Shown: positions 35,149-44,228, numbered from the stretch's first letter. The stretch is 64,000 nucleotides of DNA from DATMER01 sp963844885 (GCA_963844885.1 CAWJQA010000016.1:186001-250000), one strand, 5' to 3'. Notes: a model not told the origin generated them from the sequence alone. Made by a program: numbers and translations.

Positions 35149-36126
35149 CTAATCCTCCGCCAGCACGATGACCTGGTCGGCTTCGGAGAAGGCGATGCGC
35201 TCGGACTTCTTCGGGTTCACCGCGACGCCGTAGGACTTCTCGGCGTCCTTGGCAAAGGCCATCTGGCGGTAGCCGATGGCCACCTCGCCGCGGCGGCGGG
35301 CCGCTTCCACGACGGTGTAGAAGCTCACCTGAACGCCGAGGTCCACGTAGTTGCCGGCCGGCTTGAGGTAGATCTCCGAGCCGTCCGGATCGAAGACGTC
35401 CGTGAAGACCGCGTTCAGCTCCTTGTTCTCCGAGATCTGCGAGAGCATCAGGCTCGTGAGTTTGTTGCTGACGATGAAGTCGTCCGCCTGCGTGACTTCC
35501 GCCAGCTCGCGGTTGCGCACGTCCAGCATCTCGCTCACGATCCGGAAATCGTGGCCACCCTTCTCCGCCATGTCGCGCAGATGGAGGAGCGTGATCAGGG
35601 TGCGGGCGTCCGCCTCCTGCACGTCCAACTGGTCGGAGTAGCAGAGCAGGATCACCTGGTCGAAGGTCTCCACGCCCAGGGCGTCCAGGACCCGGCGGTC
35701 CTTGGTGTCGGCCTCGCGGCAGGTGAGCTTCTGGCGCGTCAAGTCGCGGCACTCCCGCTCGACGATGCCGGCAATGCCGCCGATACCGGGGACGTCCGCC
35801 ACCACGGTCAGCTCCGAGCCGGGCGTCACGTAGCGGTCCAGCTCGTGGACGATGGCCGTGCCCTGCTCGTTCCAGCCCAGGAGGAGGGTCCGCTCCGGAC
35901 GCGATTCCTTGACCGGCGCGCCGTGGATCGCCCGCTCGTCGATCTCGGGCTTGAGATCGGAGACGCGCACGGTGTCGTCGTCCTCGGAGATGGCGATGAC
36001 CTTGTCGCCGGCCTCGATCGGCGTGTCCATCGGGGGGTTGAGGAGGATGCGTCCATCGTGCTTGCGCAGCCCCATGATCGCGGATTCTTCATAGGCCAGA
36101 AGGGCCTCGCCGAAGGTCATCCCCAC
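35149..36126 (-). CDS. CASTOR/POLLUX-like ion channel, C-terminal RCK part (second half of a split gene)
   Basis: The frame begins MTFGEALLAYEESAIMGLRKHDGR and continues through two RCK-type regions (TLLLGWNEQGTAIVHEL, VTQADDFIVSNKLTSLMLSQ, YRQMAFAKDAEKSYG). It is the direct continuation of the ORF at 36089-37060. Removing one base from the AAA run at 36131-36133 gives EEPKLVGMTFGEALL with no break. The full gene (35149-37060) would be about 636 residues. The C-terminus is the regulatory part that senses ions or nucleotides in this family. Confidence 0.75.
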   Translation of the reverse strand: MGMTFGEALLAYEESAIMGLRKHDGRILLNPPMDTPIEAGDKVIAISEDDDTVRVSDLKPEIDERAIHGAPVKESRPERTLLLGWNEQGTAIVHELDRYVTPGSELTVVADVPGIGGIAGIVERECRDLTRQKLTCREADTKDRRVLDALGVETFDQVILLCYSDQLDVQEADARTLITLLHLRDMAEKGGHDFRIVSEMLDVRNRELAEVTQADDFIVSNKLTSLMLSQISENKELNAVFTDVFDPDGSEIYLKPAGNYVDLGVQVSFYTVVEAARRRGEVAIGYRQMAFAKDAEKSYGVAVNPKKSERIAFSEADQVIVLAED

Positions 36127-37060
36127 CAGCTTTGGGCTCTTCCTGGAAGTAGATCTCGTCGCCGCCGAAGTCGAGCAGCTCGGTATAGACGACGCTCAGG
36201 CCGGACTGGCGCGAGGTCTGGACGATGATGCGCGGGATCAGGTCGCCGGTCACGATGAGCTCCACCTCGTCCCGGCCGACCATCTTGGCCACCTCGACGT
36301 TGCGCGGCTCGGCCAGCTCGGCCACGATGTGGTAGGGCTCCTGCCGGCGGTTCGGGTTGTTGGTGATCGCCAGGATGGACTTGATGACCTCCGAGTCGGG
36401 ATCCTCGGCATCGTCGGGCGCGAGGACGATGATCGACCGCGCCTGGTGGGGGTTGACGATCTCCAGATCGTTGAGCGACAGCGGAGTGCCGGTGCGGCAG
36501 ATGATCTTGGTCTTGCCGGTGGACCCGATCTCGTCGCGGATCTCGTCCTCCATCTCGATCTTGTCCTTCTCGGCGAGAATGACGATCCGCGGCTTGTGGC
36601 GGTTCTCGTTGGCGAGGACCAGCTCGGAGAGGACGGTGAAGATCTTGGGCGACCAGCCGAGGATGAGGGTGTGATCCTTCTCGATGACGAAGGACCGGCC
36701 CTTGCGCAGCTCGTCGAGCTTGGATTCCAGGCCGCTGTTGAGAACGCCGATGAGCGCGCTGACGATGAAGATGCCGCCCAGGGTCACGAACAGCATGGTG
36801 ATCCGGAAGCCACGCCCTTCGTCGCCGCCCATCGTGCCGGAGTCCAGGGTGCGCATGAGGCTCAGCCACATGCCCTCCGCGAAGTCCGGCGTGCCGTCGC
36901 TGCCGCCCGGAACGACGTGCAGGACGATCATGACCAGCGCGGCGACCGCGATCAGGGTGAGGGAGGCGACACCCAGAAGCCCGATCAGGGCCGGGGTCCC
37001 GCGGGACATGAGGTTGTCGAAACCGTAGCGCAGGCGGTGCGTCCAGCGAATGCCGTTCAT
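36089..37060 (-). CDS. CASTOR/POLLUX-like ion channel, N-terminal membrane and RCK part
   Basis: The ORF starts MNGIRWTHRLRYGFDNLMSRG. It has a first helix (ALIGLLGVASLTLIAVAALVMIVLHV), a pore-like segment (MWLSLMRTLDSGTMGGDEG) and a second helix (MLFVTLGGIFIVSALIGVL). A Rossmann-type RCK domain follows, with HTLILGWSPKIFTVLSELV. This is the arrangement of CASTOR/POLLUX/DMI1-type channels and their bacterial homologues. Ions are not predictable; plant relatives conduct cations, including calcium. The end GGDDLRRGPSGL is shadow reading after the frameshift near 36131. Confidence 0.78.
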   Translation of the reverse strand: MNGIRWTHRLRYGFDNLMSRGTPALIGLLGVASLTLIAVAALVMIVLHVVPGGSDGTPDFAEGMWLSLMRTLDSGTMGGDEGRGFRITMLFVTLGGIFIVSALIGVLNSGLESKLDELRKGRSFVIEKDHTLILGWSPKIFTVLSELVLANENRHKPRIVILAEKDKIEMEDEIRDEIGSTGKTKIICRTGTPLSLNDLEIVNPHQARSIIVLAPDDAEDPDSEVIKSILAITNNPNRRQEPYHIVAELAEPRNVEVAKMVGRDEVELIVTGDLIPRIIVQTSRQSGLSVVYTELLDFGGDEIYFQEEPKAGGDDLRRGPSGL

Positions 37061-37096
37061 GTGGTCTCCTGAGGTGAAAGAACCCTCAGTAGGATA

Positions 37097-37729
37097 TCAC
37101 AAAGACGCCAGGTACGCGGAGAAGCGGCTCGGCAGGAGAAGAGCCTTCAGGGTGACGCCGTGGGGGGGGCCAGGCGGTATTGCCAAGGCCACCGACGCCT
37201 CTTTTAGAAACGCGAAGCGATCGAGCATTTTCATGACAACCCGGCGGCTCCTTGCCCAAGCTTTCGCCTCTCCTACTACAGAAACCGAGGCCACGCGTTG
37301 TTCCTTTACGTAGATACGCCTGAGGACATGGAGGGTCTTGCCGTCGTGCCGGCACTCGTACTCAAGAGTGTAAAAAGGTGGTTCGCGCTCAGTCATCAAC
37401 TTAGCCTCGATCTCGCGGTAGCCCTCTTCGTGCTCCCGAATGGAATCTCGGCTAAATATCCCCAGAAAATCAAGCTCCAAAATATGGTTGGTCTTTTGTA
37501 TCGCCAAAACCACGGAAACATCGGGTCCCTCCAAAGCCAGGGCAATATCGCCTTCCAAACCAGGAACTACCTCCCAGCCTCGAGCAGAGGGCAATTCAAT
37601 AGAGAAACCCCGATTCTCATCGCGGTGTACCGCGCTCACTGTAGCCACTCGCTCTCGAGGTGAGGCAATCACAGCAGCCGAAAAGGCTAGAGCAAGAAAG
37701 GCTCCGAAGAGGGTTTTGTTCGTCATCAC
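37097..37729 (-). CDS. Exported protein of unknown function, third gene of a small envelope operon
   Basis: The 210-residue protein has a signal peptide (LFGAFLALAFSAAVIA). A domain with ENRGFSIELPSARGWEVVPG and EYECRHDGKTLHVLRRIYVKEQRVASVSVV reads like a PsbP/Mog1-type alpha-beta fold, but this is only a resemblance. It overlaps the upstream OmpA-like gene by 4 bp (ATGA) and is the last gene of the 39592-37097 unit. Confidence 0.62.
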   Translation of the reverse strand: MMTNKTLFGAFLALAFSAAVIASPRERVATVSAVHRDENRGFSIELPSARGWEVVPGLEGDIALALEGPDVSVVLAIQKTNHILELDFLGIFSRDSIREHEEGYREIEAKLMTEREPPFYTLEYECRHDGKTLHVLRRIYVKEQRVASVSVVGEAKAWARSRRVVMKMLDRFAFLKEASVALAIPPGPPHGVTLKALLLPSRFSAYLASL

Positions 37730-38523
37730 GGCAGTGGCGCCCTGACGGACTCTTTTCGCAGGACGAGCACCAAGGCATGTCGGTTTTGTGCGAGAACCGT
37801 TTCTCCTGCGGGAGTCTCGGCAGCAGATCGATACGACTCTTCGACAATCATGCCCATTCCAACGTTCGCAATCTGGTGTTCACCACAGCCAGTGTATTTA
37901 TCAATCCACTCCGCCACCCGAGCGGCGCGTATGGAGGAGACCTTAATCGTACCTCCCTCTCCACCGATTGAGCAGCCGAAACCAGCAACGATAATCTCAC
38001 GTCCCAGACGGCATGCATCGGACAATACAGGGCGCATCTCCTCAAGTTGACGAACGCCCAGATCCGTGAGTTCTTTTCGATTGAAGATGCGGAAATCGAC
38101 CCAGTACATTTCCGCGGATGCCTCGATAAGCTCTCGCAGTTCCTTTGATTGACTGTTATACTTTCGAATCCAGACACTCTTGTCCCGGTTTTCCTGCAAA
38201 GAGAGCGTCTTTCCTTGTGCCTCTTTGGCTTCTATCTCCTTGATTCCCTTCCGCGCGAGCCGGATCTCTTGGAGCGAAGCCATTAACTCCATTTTCAGGG
38301 CCAAGTCACGAGTCTCCTGGATGATTGCTTCTCCAACCCTTTCATTATACTGCTCTCCCAGGCTCTGCTGGAGTTTTTCCAAGTCGGTCTGAGGTGCTTG
38401 AGGCTCCGGTATCGGCACTATCTCGGGAGCCGCAGGTGACGGCTCTACGGGTTTCGCGGTGGAGCACCCTCCCAACAGCAACAGGATCAAGGTCGTCAAA
38501 ACTGCATATCGGTCACTTGCCAT
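37726..38523 (-). CDS. Lipoprotein with OmpA-like C-terminal domain
   Basis: From the ATG at 38523 the protein is 265 residues. A lipobox is present (LILLLLGGCSTA, cysteine about residue 20). A coiled segment follows (ETRDLALKMELMASLQEIRLARKG). The last 110 residues read like an OmpA/peptidoglycan-binding fold (EEMRPVLSDACRLGREIIVAGFGC..., SSIRAARVAEWIDKY, AQNRHALVLVLR). The start overlaps the previous gene by 11 bp. An earlier ATG at 38607 would remove the signal context and is unlikely. Probably anchors envelope components to the wall. Confidence 0.68.
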   Translation of the reverse strand: MASDRYAVLTTLILLLLGGCSTAKPVEPSPAAPEIVPIPEPQAPQTDLEKLQQSLGEQYNERVGEAIIQETRDLALKMELMASLQEIRLARKGIKEIEAKEAQGKTLSLQENRDKSVWIRKYNSQSKELRELIEASAEMYWVDFRIFNRKELTDLGVRQLEEMRPVLSDACRLGREIIVAGFGCSIGGEGGTIKVSSIRAARVAEWIDKYTGCGEHQIANVGMGMIVEESYRSAAETPAGETVLAQNRHALVLVLRKESVRAPLP

Positions 38524-39592
38524 TCCCTTTCCCCTTTCCCAACATACTATCAAGCTCCTTCTGAGCCTCGTCCGCAGCCTTAGTTCCCGGGTAACTTTGG
38601 ATAACACGGCGAAAGATCCTCTCAGCCTCAGAGGGATTGCTCTGGCGTAGTTCTTTCGCGTTAGCGATCTCTTGTTTTGCCATTATCGGGTCTAGGACCC
38701 GCCTGCCTTCAAGACTGAACCCTTCAGGAATCTTGTCTGCCGAAGAGACAGAGGGGCTCGAGGCTTGCGGCGATGGCGTCAAACCCTTGCGAGAAACAGT
38801 TGTTGACGGCTTTGCCGCTGACGGGCTCATGGGAACGTCCGACCGGCTGCCGAGCCGCTCGCGCGGCAAGTTCGGCGCATCCGTAGTCTGGGAAACGGTA
38901 GAATTCTGCTGCTTCTCCGCGTTGCCGACTAACTCAACCGAGGGAGATGGTGGAGTCGTTCCTACAGATTCTACGGACGTCAAGGGTTCCATGGGCAGGA
39001 TGTTGGAAATCTCGTGAATACCGCCTTCCTGAGCAGGAAGGGTAATCGGACCAACCTGCGGGTACGCAGTCTCCGGTTGAGGCGCAAGCCACCACTCTCC
39101 ACCGCGTATGTTGACAAACTCAAAACAGTGCCTTTCCGCATCGAATTTTGCTTCGATCCGCGGCTGCAGCTCCGCAAGAAATTGAGGCAACCCACGGTGA
39201 AGAAGAAGCAACTGCGGCATTCCAGGCATCTCTTGGCGGACCCGAATGACTAATTTCATCTTCGGAGGCTCTTGCCGATGCGCCCGAAGATAACCGAAAA
39301 AGACACCGACGCCGACGACCGTAAGGATCGCAAAGAGCAGTTTCGTGCCCCGACTTACAGAACTCCGCTGAGCCAGTAAGACCACCAAGTGCGACGCTGA
39401 TAACATCCAAAAGAAAGAAGTAACGGTTAGCACTGCAAGCCATACGTGAACGGCAAAACCAAACCCTCCCGTCAGAACATGCCGGCCTAATTCCCAGAAA
39501 GCCGGAATAAGCAGGGAAGTCCCAATTAAGCCCTGCACGATTAGTCTTGCCAGGAAGGAGATGAGCCCCTCCTTCTGCTCCTCTTTGGACAT
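38513..39592 (-). CDS. Membrane protein with C-terminal tetratricopeptide-like segment
   Basis: From the ATG at 39592 (MSKEEQKEGLISFLARL) the protein is 359 residues. It has three helices near the start (LIVQGLIGTSLLIPAFWELG, VWLAVLTVTSFFWMLSASHLV, LLFAILTVVGVGVFFGYL). A periplasm-facing or cytosolic beta domain and a long serine/proline/threonine-rich linker follow. The end, EAERIFRRVIQSYPGTKAADEAQKEL, is a TPR/BamD-like repeat. It is the first gene of the envelope operon with the OmpA-like lipoprotein. Function unknown. Confidence 0.65.
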   Translation of the reverse strand: MSKEEQKEGLISFLARLIVQGLIGTSLLIPAFWELGRHVLTGGFGFAVHVWLAVLTVTSFFWMLSASHLVVLLAQRSSVSRGTKLLFAILTVVGVGVFFGYLRAHRQEPPKMKLVIRVRQEMPGMPQLLLLHRGLPQFLAELQPRIEAKFDAERHCFEFVNIRGGEWWLAPQPETAYPQVGPITLPAQEGGIHEISNILPMEPLTSVESVGTTPPSPSVELVGNAEKQQNSTVSQTTDAPNLPRERLGSRSDVPMSPSAAKPSTTVSRKGLTPSPQASSPSVSSADKIPEGFSLEGRRVLDPIMAKQEIANAKELRQSNPSEAERIFRRVIQSYPGTKAADEAQKELDSMLGKGKGNGK

Positions 39593-39716
39593 GTCCTTGA
39601 CCCCTGATCTGTTAGATGAAATCGGTCGGCAACATCTTAACAAATTCTCGTGGCACAGAGAAGCCTGTGGCCAACCTCCGCTCCCGGTGCCACAGCAGGG
39701 CTGGCGTGAGGGGTAC

Positions 39717-42125
39717 TCAGCGCACGACGATGTTCACGAGCCGCCCGGGGACGACAATGACCTGCTTGACCTCTTTGCCTTCCACGAATTTGCGCGCGCC
39801 TTCGCTCTCCAGCGCGAGGCGGCGGGCTTCGTCGTCGGCGATCCCGGCCGGCACGGTCACCCGGTCGCGGAGCTTGCCGTTGACCTGGACGACGAGCGTG
39901 ATCTCCTCGGCGGCGGCGGCCTTCTCGTCCACCTCGGGCCAGGGCTGGGCATGGATGGAGCCTTCCCCGCCCGACTTTTCCCACAGCTCCTCGGCGATGT
40001 GCGGCGCGACCGGCGCCAGCATCTCGAGGTAGATCTCCCGCGCCTCGCGCCAGGCCGGCGTACCCGCGGCGCCTTCGGCGCGCGACTGGGACATCTCGTT
40101 CTGCAGCTCCATCAGCGCCGCGACCACGGTGTTGAACGAGAAGTCCTCGAAGTTGCGGGTCACCTGCTTCAAGGTCTGGTGGAGCTTGCGGCGCAGCCGG
40201 TCGATGACCTCCTGCGTGGCGTGCCCGCCTTCCGCTTCCTCTGTGAACAGCGACCAGACGCGGCGCAGCCAGCGCGAGGTGCCTTCGATGCCGCGGCCGT
40301 TCCAGGGGCCGCCGAGGTCCCAGCGCGCGAAGAACATCAGGTAGGCGCGCACGGTGTCGGCGCCGTAGCGGTCCACCAGCTCGTCCGGCGCCACGACGTT
40401 GCCGCGGCTCTTGGACATCTTTTCGGAGTCTTCGCCCAGGATGATGCCCTGGTTGCGCAGCTTCACCATGGGCTCGTCGCCCTGCACGACCCCGATGTCC
40501 CGGCAGGCCTTGTGGAAGAACCGGGTGTAGATCAGGTGCATGGTGGCGTGCTCGATGCCGCCGGTGTAGGTGTCCACCGGCATCCAGTAGCGGTATTCGG
40601 CGGGGTCGAACGGTCCGCCGTCGTAACGCGGGCTCAGGTAGCGCAGGTGGTACCAGGACGAGCACATGAAGGTGTCCATGGTGTCCGTTTCGCGCTCGGC
40701 CGGGCCGCCGCACTGCGGGCAGGTGGTGTGCTTCCAGGTGGCGTGGAGCTTGAGCGGGCTTTCGCCGGTCGGCAGCCACTCGACGTCGTCCGGCAGGAGG
40801 ACCGGGAGCTGGTCCTCGGGCACGGCCACCGCGCCGTGCTCCGGGCAGTAGACGATCGGGATCGGCGCGCCCCAGTAGCGCTGGCGGGAGACGAGCCAGT
40901 CGCGCAGCCGGAAGCTCACGGTCCGCTTGCCGGCGCCCTTCTCCTCCAGCCAGGCGACGGTGCGGTCGAAAGCCTCCTCGGCCGGCGTGCCGGTGAGCGG
41001 GCCGGAGTCGAGCATGGCGCCGCGTTCGTCGATCACGGGCCGGGTCTCCAGCCCGAACCTGCCGGCGAAGGCGAAGTCACGTTCATCGTGGGCCGGAACG
41101 GCCATGATGGCGCCGGTGCCGTAGCTCATGAGGATGTAGTCGGAGATCCACACCGGGATGCGCTCGCCGTTGGCCGGATTGATCGCGTAGCCGCCGGTGA
41201 AGACGCCGGTCTTCTCTTTGTCCGTGGCCTCGCGCTGGATGTCGGACTGGCGCACGGCCGTGGTCACATATTCATCGACCTCGGCTTTTCTGTCCGGACC
41301 GGTCAGGCTCCCCACCAGCGGATGCTCGGGCGCGAGCACGAGGAAGGTGGCGCCCCAGATCGTGTCCGGCCGGGTGGTGAAAACCTCGATCGATTCTCCG
41401 GATTCGGTGGGAAAAACCACGCTCGCGCCTTCGGAGCGGCCGATCCAGCGGCTCTGGAGGGTCTGCACGCGCTCGGGCCAGTCGATTTGCGAGAAGTCGA
41501 GCAGCTCCTCGGCGTAACGGGTGGTGCGGAAAAACCACTGCGCCAGCTCCTTGCGCACGACGGGCGTGCCGCAGCGCTCGCAGTGGCGGTCGTCGCCGAT
41601 CACCTGCTCGCGGGCGAGGGTGGTGTTGCAGCTCGGGCACCAGTCGACGGCGGCCTTTTTGCGGTAGGCCAGGTCGTTGTGGAAAAACTGCAGGAAGAAC
41701 CACTGGGTCCAGCGGTAGTACTCGGGATCGGCGGAGACCGTCTCGCGGCGCCAATCGATCATGGTGCCCATGCGGCGGAGCTGTCCGCGCATGCGCTCGA
41801 TGTTGGCGTAGGTCCACTGCTTGGGGTGGATGTTGCGCTTGATCGCGGCGTTTTCAGCCGGCAGGCCGAACGCGTCGAAGCCCATGGGAAAGAGGACGTT
41901 GGCCCCCCGCATGCGCATGAACCGGGCCTGCGCGTCGGACGGCGAGATCGCATACCAGTGGCCGATGTGCAGCTCGCCCGACGGGTAGGGCAGCATGGTC
42001 AGGGCATAGTGCTTCGGCCGTGCCGGATCCACGTCCGAGCGGTAGAGGCCTTCCGCCTCCCAGCGCTGCTGCCACTTGGGCTCGATCGTGGAGGGGTCGT
42101 AGGCCCGGGGGTCTTTGGGTTCCAT
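39717..42125 (-). CDS. leuS: Leucyl-tRNA synthetase
   Basis: The 802-residue protein is a class I aminoacyl-tRNA synthetase. HIGH-type motif PSGELHIGHWYA is near residue 53 and the KMSKS motif DSEKMSKSRGNV near 570. A zinc-type segment CPSCNTTLA and the CP1 editing domain (about 220-400) lie between, with WFFRTTRYAEELLDFSQIDWPERV typical of bacterial LeuRS. The length is slightly below the usual 820-860. It charges tRNA-Leu in the cytoplasm. The gene begins MEPKDPRAYDPSTIEPKWQQ at the ATG at 42125. Confidence 0.97.
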   Translation of the reverse strand: MEPKDPRAYDPSTIEPKWQQRWEAEGLYRSDVDPARPKHYALTMLPYPSGELHIGHWYAISPSDAQARFMRMRGANVLFPMGFDAFGLPAENAAIKRNIHPKQWTYANIERMRGQLRRMGTMIDWRRETVSADPEYYRWTQWFFLQFFHNDLAYRKKAAVDWCPSCNTTLAREQVIGDDRHCERCGTPVVRKELAQWFFRTTRYAEELLDFSQIDWPERVQTLQSRWIGRSEGASVVFPTESGESIEVFTTRPDTIWGATFLVLAPEHPLVGSLTGPDRKAEVDEYVTTAVRQSDIQREATDKEKTGVFTGGYAINPANGERIPVWISDYILMSYGTGAIMAVPAHDERDFAFAGRFGLETRPVIDERGAMLDSGPLTGTPAEEAFDRTVAWLEEKGAGKRTVSFRLRDWLVSRQRYWGAPIPIVYCPEHGAVAVPEDQLPVLLPDDVEWLPTGESPLKLHATWKHTTCPQCGGPAERETDTMDTFMCSSWYHLRYLSPRYDGGPFDPAEYRYWMPVDTYTGGIEHATMHLIYTRFFHKACRDIGVVQGDEPMVKLRNQGIILGEDSEKMSKSRGNVVAPDELVDRYGADTVRAYLMFFARWDLGGPWNGRGIEGTSRWLRRVWSLFTEEAEGGHATQEVIDRLRRKLHQTLKQVTRNFEDFSFNTVVAALMELQNEMSQSRAEGAAGTPAWREAREIYLEMLAPVAPHIAEELWEKSGGEGSIHAQPWPEVDEKAAAAEEITLVVQVNGKLRDRVTVPAGIADDEARRLALESEGARKFVEGKEVKQVIVVPGRLVNIVVR

Positions 42126-42148
42126 GGCGGCGGATTGTAGCCGAGAAA

Positions 42149-42326
42149 GCCCTCACCCCCGTCCCCTCTCCCGGTCCGCCCGAGTCCACCCGCCCCGGGC
42201 GAGGGGCGCCCCCACACACCCCAAAAACAAGAAAACACGATGCAAGTCTCCCCCTCTCCCGGGGCGGGTGGACTCGGGCGGACATGGGCCGGCCGCAAGG
42301 CCGGTGAGGGCCGGGGGGTGAGGGTC
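42149..42326. repeat. REPIN-like element with a 25-bp perfect inverted repeat
   Basis: Arms 42175-42199 and 42258-42282 are perfect complements over 25 bp, separated by 58 nt of A-rich sequence. Outside them are CCCTCACCCCC (about 42150) and the complementary GGGGGTGAGGG (about 42315). The whole element of about 180 bp fills the gap between leuS and the large unknown protein and may supply the latter's end. Confidence 0.7.
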
Positions 42327-43671
42327 ACAGCGTCGGCACGGCCGCCCGCAGCGCTTCCAGGAACCGCAACAGCCGCTCCATCTTCTTGGGCACGTCGTCC
42401 TTGAGCTGGGCGGGCGAGAGATCGGGGCGGCGCAGGTCGCGGCAGTAGCCTTCCAGCTTCTTCACCGCCTCGTCCGTGATGCCCCGGAACGGCGTGATCT
42501 GCCGCAGGACGGGCACCAGCCGGTCCTGCACCTCCTGCAGATAGGGATAGGTGGACTGCAGCATGGTCGCCGGGATGCGGCTGTGCTTGCTGAGCAGCCG
42601 CTGGGTCATCTTGAACGAGCTGAGGTTCGAGTTGGTCGAGGATAGGAGATCGGTCAGGATGTCGGACACCGCCTTGAGCGCCGGCCGCAGGTTCGGCCGC
42701 GGCGCCGCCTCCACGGACGGCGGCGGCACGGGCTCCGGCTCGGGCTGCGCCCAGTCGATGACGGAGGGCGAAGACGGGATCCAATCGTTGAGCGTGGGCT
42801 CGGAGGCGGGCTCGGGCGTCCAGGACGGCTCCGGCGTCCAGGCTTCGGCCGGATCGCGGCTCCGAGGTCCAGTCCGAGGCGACCTTCGGCGGCGGCAGGG
42901 TCCAGTCGTCGATATCCGGCAGGATGGCTCCGGCAGGGGCCGGCTCCATGGCGGGTGGAGGAGGCGGCGCGACCGGAGCCGGCGGTGCTTGGAGTCGGAG
43001 CGGGTGCCGGAGCCGGCTCGGCCTCCCTCATGGTGACGGTCAGGGACGCCCGCCGCATCACGGCTCCCAGGAGAAGCTCCAGGAAGATACGCAAGTCGTC
43101 CTCGGCCAGGAGAGGGATCAGCGAATCCAGGCCGGCGCCCGGGGTCGAAGCCGTGGAGACCGGCTTCGTCCTGGCCGACGTCACCCGCGCCCGCAGCCCT
43201 TCCACCTTCTTGTCCCCGATCAGCGTCTTGAGGATGGTGACGTCCAGGACGGCGGCCATCTCCAGAGTGAGCTGGACCAGCCGCGCATAGACCGGCGAGA
43301 GATCCTGCTCCACCCCGTGATCCGTCGCCCAGGTCCGCTGGTGGAGCGTCTCCAGCTCGTTGATCCGCTCGCTCAGGAGAACCTCCCGGCGGCTGATCTG
43401 GTGGTAGTCGCCGGAGTAGAGCGCGCGGCGCGTGCGCTCCTTGAGGAGCTTGGCGATCTTGCCGCGCAGGCTCGGAAGGTCGGCCAGGGCGTACTGGTCG
43501 ACCCGCTGGCCCTGCTGCCAGCCTTCCATCAGCTCCTTGAAGTGGACCTGCTCCGGGAGCTGCTTGATCGCGTCGCTGACCTCCTTGAGGAGGTCCACCA
43601 ACTCCCGAGTGTTGCGGAATTCCTCCGCCTTCTCGGGAAAGAGGATCGGCTCGGCCTCGACGCCGTTCCAC
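42325..43671 (-). CDS. C-terminal half of a large unknown protein, split by frameshifts
   Basis: The last third of this ORF (from about 42860 down) is coherent: SPSVIDWAQPEPEPVPPPS, RPALKAVSDILTDLLSSTN, PYLQEVQDRLVPVLRQITPF and the end RLLRFLEALRAAVPTL. The upper part is shadow sequence to the frame at 42654-44228. The piece joining them is IDDWTLPPPKVASDWTSEP, in a third frame near 42900. The complete gene is therefore probably 42325-44228, about 635 residues. It has a proline/glutamate linker and a helical end. Not recognised. Confidence 0.5.
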   Translation of the reverse strand: MERRRGRADPLSREGGGIPQHSGVGGPPQGGQRRDQAAPGAGPLQGADGRLAAGPAGRPVRPGRPSEPARQDRQAPQGAHAPRALLRRLPPDQPPGGSPERADQRAGDAPPADLGDGSRGGAGSLAGLCAAGPAHSGDGRRPGRHHPQDADRGQEGGRAAGAGDVGQDEAGLHGFDPGRRPGFADPSPGRGRLAYLPGASPGSRDAAGVPDRHHEGGRAGSGTRSDSKHRRLRSRRLLHPPWSRPLPEPSCRISTTGPCRRRRSPRTGPRSRDPAEAWTPEPSWTPEPASEPTLNDWIPSSPSVIDWAQPEPEPVPPPSVEAAPRPNLRPALKAVSDILTDLLSSTNSNLSSFKMTQRLLSKHSRIPATMLQSTYPYLQEVQDRLVPVLRQITPFRGITDEAVKKLEGYCRDLRRPDLSPAQLKDDVPKKMERLLRFLEALRAAVPTL

Positions 43672-44228
43672 AACCCCTGAGTGATGAGGCTCGCCGCGGC
43701 GCCCATCATCGAGCTGGCGTACTTTCCCTTGAGGTCGGCGCTCAGCTCACACAGAAGCTGGCGCTCGTCCGCCGTGGCCGAGCCCCGCTCCCGCACCGGC
43801 GCCAGGGTCGTCTCCAGCCGCTTCAACTCGTGCGCCACCATGTGGTGGATGCCGCTGAACATGAAGCGGATGTCCTCGCGCGTCGGTTCGTCGTCGGACG
43901 CGGGAGCCGTCTTCGGCACCTTGCTCAGGGTGGCGGCGACCCGTTTCGGGATGCTCTCGATCAGCTCGATGAGCGCGGTCAGGATCGAGGCGAAGGCATC
44001 CGCCTCCTGCGGCGGGTAGTAGAGGACTCGCCAGGGGGCGACCCGCTCGAACTCATCGACGCTGCTGCGCACGAGGTCGTAGACAGCGAGCCGCGCCAGC
44101 CCGACCCGGGTCAGGATCTGGTCCCGATGGTCAGGCGGCGGCCCCAGGCGCACGGGTGCCGTGGAGGCCGGGGTCTCGTCGCGCTCCTCGAGGTCGTCGG
44201 GCAGTGCCCAGGAAATCTCTTCGTCCAT
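42654..44228 (-). CDS. N-terminal part of a large, mostly helical protein of unknown function
   Basis: From the ATG at 44228 the frame begins MDEEISWALPDDLEERDETP. The next 400 residues are helical with recurring charged segments (LARLAVYDLVRSSVDEFERV, ALIELIESIPKRVAATLSKV, RGKIAKLLKERTRRALYSGD, RLVQLTLEMAAVLDVTIL). The frame is coherent to about REAEPAPAPAP near 42990, then breaks. No signal peptide or membrane helix is seen. It may be a scaffold protein. The ATG at 44324 in the same frame is less likely. Confidence 0.62.
   Translation of the reverse strand: MDEEISWALPDDLEERDETPASTAPVRLGPPPDHRDQILTRVGLARLAVYDLVRSSVDEFERVAPWRVLYYPPQEADAFASILTALIELIESIPKRVAATLSKVPKTAPASDDEPTREDIRFMFSGIHHMVAHELKRLETTLAPVRERGSATADERQLLCELSADLKGKYASSMMGAAASLITQGLWNGVEAEPILFPEKAEEFRNTRELVDLLKEVSDAIKQLPEQVHFKELMEGWQQGQRVDQYALADLPSLRGKIAKLLKERTRRALYSGDYHQISRREVLLSERINELETLHQRTWATDHGVEQDLSPVYARLVQLTLEMAAVLDVTILKTLIGDKKVEGLRARVTSARTKPVSTASTPGAGLDSLIPLLAEDDLRIFLELLLGAVMRRASLTVTMREAEPAPAPAPTPSTAGSGRAASSTRHGAGPCRSHPAGYRRLDPAAAEGRLGLDLGAAIRPKPGRRSRPGRPSPPPSPRSTIGSRLRPPSSTGRSPSRSPCRRRPWRRRRGRTCGRRSRRCPTS

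Noticed and set aside
39561..42140. 859-residue plus-strand ORF
   Set aside because: Antisense to leuS, which is unambiguous.
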